A stretch of 5,782 nt of DNA from positions 1-5,782 of the forward strand of contig CANTHI010000259.1 of the NCBI GenBank assembly GCA_947653505.1. Direction: 5' to 3'. This document shows positions 4,581 to 5,782 of the stretch, piece by piece. The notes under the pieces were generated by a model. That model was not told the origin of the DNA. It worked only from the letters and a program-made list of their open reading frames with translations, and ran no database searches. The stretch is from an uncultured Eubacterium sp. GTDB lineage: Bacteria > Bacillota_A > Clostridia > Lachnospirales > Lachnospiraceae. Positions within the stretch are counted from its first letter, which is position 1, and each line of letters begins with the position of its first letter. The translations under genes and the position numbers were made by a program.

Positions 4581-5782
4581 TTCCTCACTATTTTTTAATA
4601 AGGAAGCTTTCACTTTTTTTCCTTCTTTCTCTGCCTCTGACCAATCTATCTCTTGTATGTTTTCTTCATTGTTTTTCTTATAATGGACAGAACCACATAC
4701 TGGACAAGGACTTCCTTGTTTCAATTCCCTTCGTAATCGATGAATTTGAATATTTCTAATGTCTTCCTCTAACTCCCCTTCCTTTCGCAAAAGCTCTTCT
4801 TGTTTTCTTCTCCATCTCTCTTCCTTCTCTTCTTCCTCTTTTTTTTCCCTCTGAACCTCCTCTATCTCCCTCTGTATTTTCTCTTTTTCCTTTCTTTTTT
4901 CACATAAATCTTTCTCCAGAGACTGAAGAAATGTGGAAAGCTTTATTCCTTCTTCTACTTTTTCCCTAAAATCTTTACCTATTGTTCGCTCTCTTCTTTC
5001 TTGTTCCATTTTCTCCTTTCTCTCAAATAAAACCTTCTTATTTCTGTATAGTTGTTCCCCTCTCTTTTTCAGCTCTTCCTTTTTTTCTTCTCCCTTCCTC
5101 CTTTCCCTTTCCAAAAGTTTTTCTTCCTTTTTTAAAACTGGAAGTCTCTCCCATTCCTTCTTCCATTCCTCTATTTCTTGTATTTGAGCTTTTAACCTAG
5201 GCTCTTCCCTTTCTTTTTGCTCTTTTTGTTGAATATAATTGTCTTTTTCCTCCTCCTTTTTACTATAAAGGAGAGTTCTCTTTTGTTCCATTTTTTCAAT
5301 CTCTAGGTCAATCTCTTCCTTCTCCCTTTCCAACTGTTGATAGCCAAAAAGCAGAGGGAGAAGCCCCTCTGCCCTTTTTCCATTTTTTACCTGATTTTTC
5401 TTTTTTTCTATCTGTTCTTCTTTTTGAGACAAAGACTTTTCCTTTTCCATCCATTTTTCTTTTTCCACTTGAAGAGAAAAAACTTCCTCACATTCCCAAT
5501 ATTCTGCTTTTGCCCTCTCCTCCTCTTTCTTTGTATCCCATAATTCTTTTTCCAGAATGTCCTTTTCTTCCTCCCTTCTTTCTAACTCTTCTTCTGTTAT
5601 GTCTCCCTGCGCTTCCAAATTGCCTTGCAAAAATTGGCATTTTTCCTTCTTGTTATTGAGTGCCCCTGCTATTTTTTCATCCAATTCCTTTCCATATCTC
5701 TCTAATCCAAAAAGTCTCTCCAGCATTCTCCTTCTTTCTTCTCCTCCTGCCCTTAGAAACTCGCTAAACTTTCCTTGGGGAA
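4329..5782 (-). CDS. sbcC: Chimeric frame: SbcC (Rad50-like) N-terminal half fused to transglutaminase-like tail; 5' end outside window
   Basis: The frame is open from the right edge to TAG 4329-4331. The edge residues PQGKFSEFLRAGGEERRR precede MLERLFGLERYGKEL, the Q-loop region of SbcC/Rad50 nuclease ATPases. The true start and Walker A must therefore lie upstream of the window; the internal ATG at 5724-5726 is not the start. Counting from that Met, residues 50-335 are a Glu/Lys/Arg-rich coiled coil, and CPVCGS at 341-346 is the zinc hook. In SbcC a returning coil and a C-terminal ATPase half with signature and Walker B motifs should follow. Instead only about 40 residues remain before a switch to HIWNYVQMEDKKWYAVDVTW (388-407), a transglutaminase-like C-terminal segment. 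SbcC with SbcD processes DNA hairpins and double-strand breaks. This version lacks half of its ATPase and should be inactive. It is probably a deletion product or a partial sbcC duplicate; no internal frameshift is seen. Confidence 0.8.
   Translation of the reverse strand, partial: PQGKFSEFLRAGGEERRRMLERLFGLERYGKELDEKIAGALNNKKEKCQFLQGNLEAQGDITEEELERREEEKDILEKELWDTKKEEERAKAEYWECEEVFSLQVEKEKWMEKEKSLSQKEEQIEKKKNQVKNGKRAEGLLPLLFGYQQLEREKEEIDLEIEKMEQKRTLLYSKKEEEKDNYIQQKEQKEREEPRLKAQIQEIEEWKKEWERLPVLKKEEKLLERERRKGEEKKEELKKRGEQLYRNKKVLFERKEKMEQERRERTIGKDFREKVEEGIKLSTFLQSLEKDLCEKRKEKEKIQREIEEVQREKKEEEEKEERWRRKQEELLRKEGELEEDIRNIQIHRLRRELKQGSPCPVCGSVHYKKNNEENIQEIDWSEAEKEGKKVKASLLKNSEEGKESCHIWNYVQMEDKKWYAVDVTWNDVVSSQNISTDWFLVGSETKVKGVPFEKNHIISHERLGVVYEGWPELSKNAYQAQEE

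Noticed and set aside
4445..5543. Several plus-strand open frames rich in Phe, Leu and Ser that look like membrane proteins
   Set aside because: They are antisense shadows of the Glu/Lys-rich SbcC coiled coil, lack plausible RBS and occur in several frames at once.
5724..5726. ATG at 5724-5726 as the start of the SbcC-like gene
   Set aside because: The frame continues upstream to the window edge with the conserved PQGKFSEFLRA Q-loop sequence, so this Met is internal.

Overview
The window looks like accessory DNA from a low-to-mid GC Firmicute, most likely a gut Clostridia/Lachnospiraceae-type genome. This is inferred from strong AAAGGAGG-type ribosome binding sites, a PQGKF/CPVCG-type SbcC, and a DUF932 + YqaJ + Rad52-like gene set typical of plasmid/ICE/phage-derived elements in that group. 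No database search was possible, so the taxonomy is an inference. All recognisable genes are on the minus strand and read from the right edge towards the left.

Right part (about 4329-5782, AT-rich, extremely purine-rich sense strand): an SbcC-like open reading frame enters from beyond the window. It carries the Q-loop region, a long Glu/Lys/Arg coiled coil and one zinc-hook CPVC motif. It is then joined in frame, about 40 residues past the hook, to the C-terminal piece of an unrelated transglutaminase-like protein. The second coil and C-terminal ATPase half of SbcC are absent, so this is a chimera left by a rearrangement and probably not a working SbcC.

Boundary (4131-4328): a non-coding stretch holding a degenerate direct repeat of about 27 bp at the end of the chimera, a long wobble-containing hairpin that fits minus-strand RNA, and an A/C-rich leader almost free of G before the next gene.

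Left part (1-4130): a plasmid- or ICE-like module in the order replication-initiator-like protein (404 aa), small excisionase-type HTH protein (60 aa), DUF932/TIGR03299-type protein (310 aa), YqaJ-family exonuclease (broken), Rad52/Sak-type single-strand annealing protein (253 aa), and the first 26 codons of a DUF5688-like protein at the left edge. The exonuclease and annealing protein would normally form a two-component recombination pair like lambda Exo/Bet. Here the exonuclease has lost its middle by an apparent in-frame deletion that leaves a TAG codon exactly at the join, while the annealing protein is intact. Intercistronic hairpins lie after DUF932 and between exonuclease and annealase.

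I see no complete novel defence system, CRISPR array, tRNA or rRNA. The noteworthy items are the two rearrangement scars (exonuclease and sbcC) and the RNA-structure candidates between genes.
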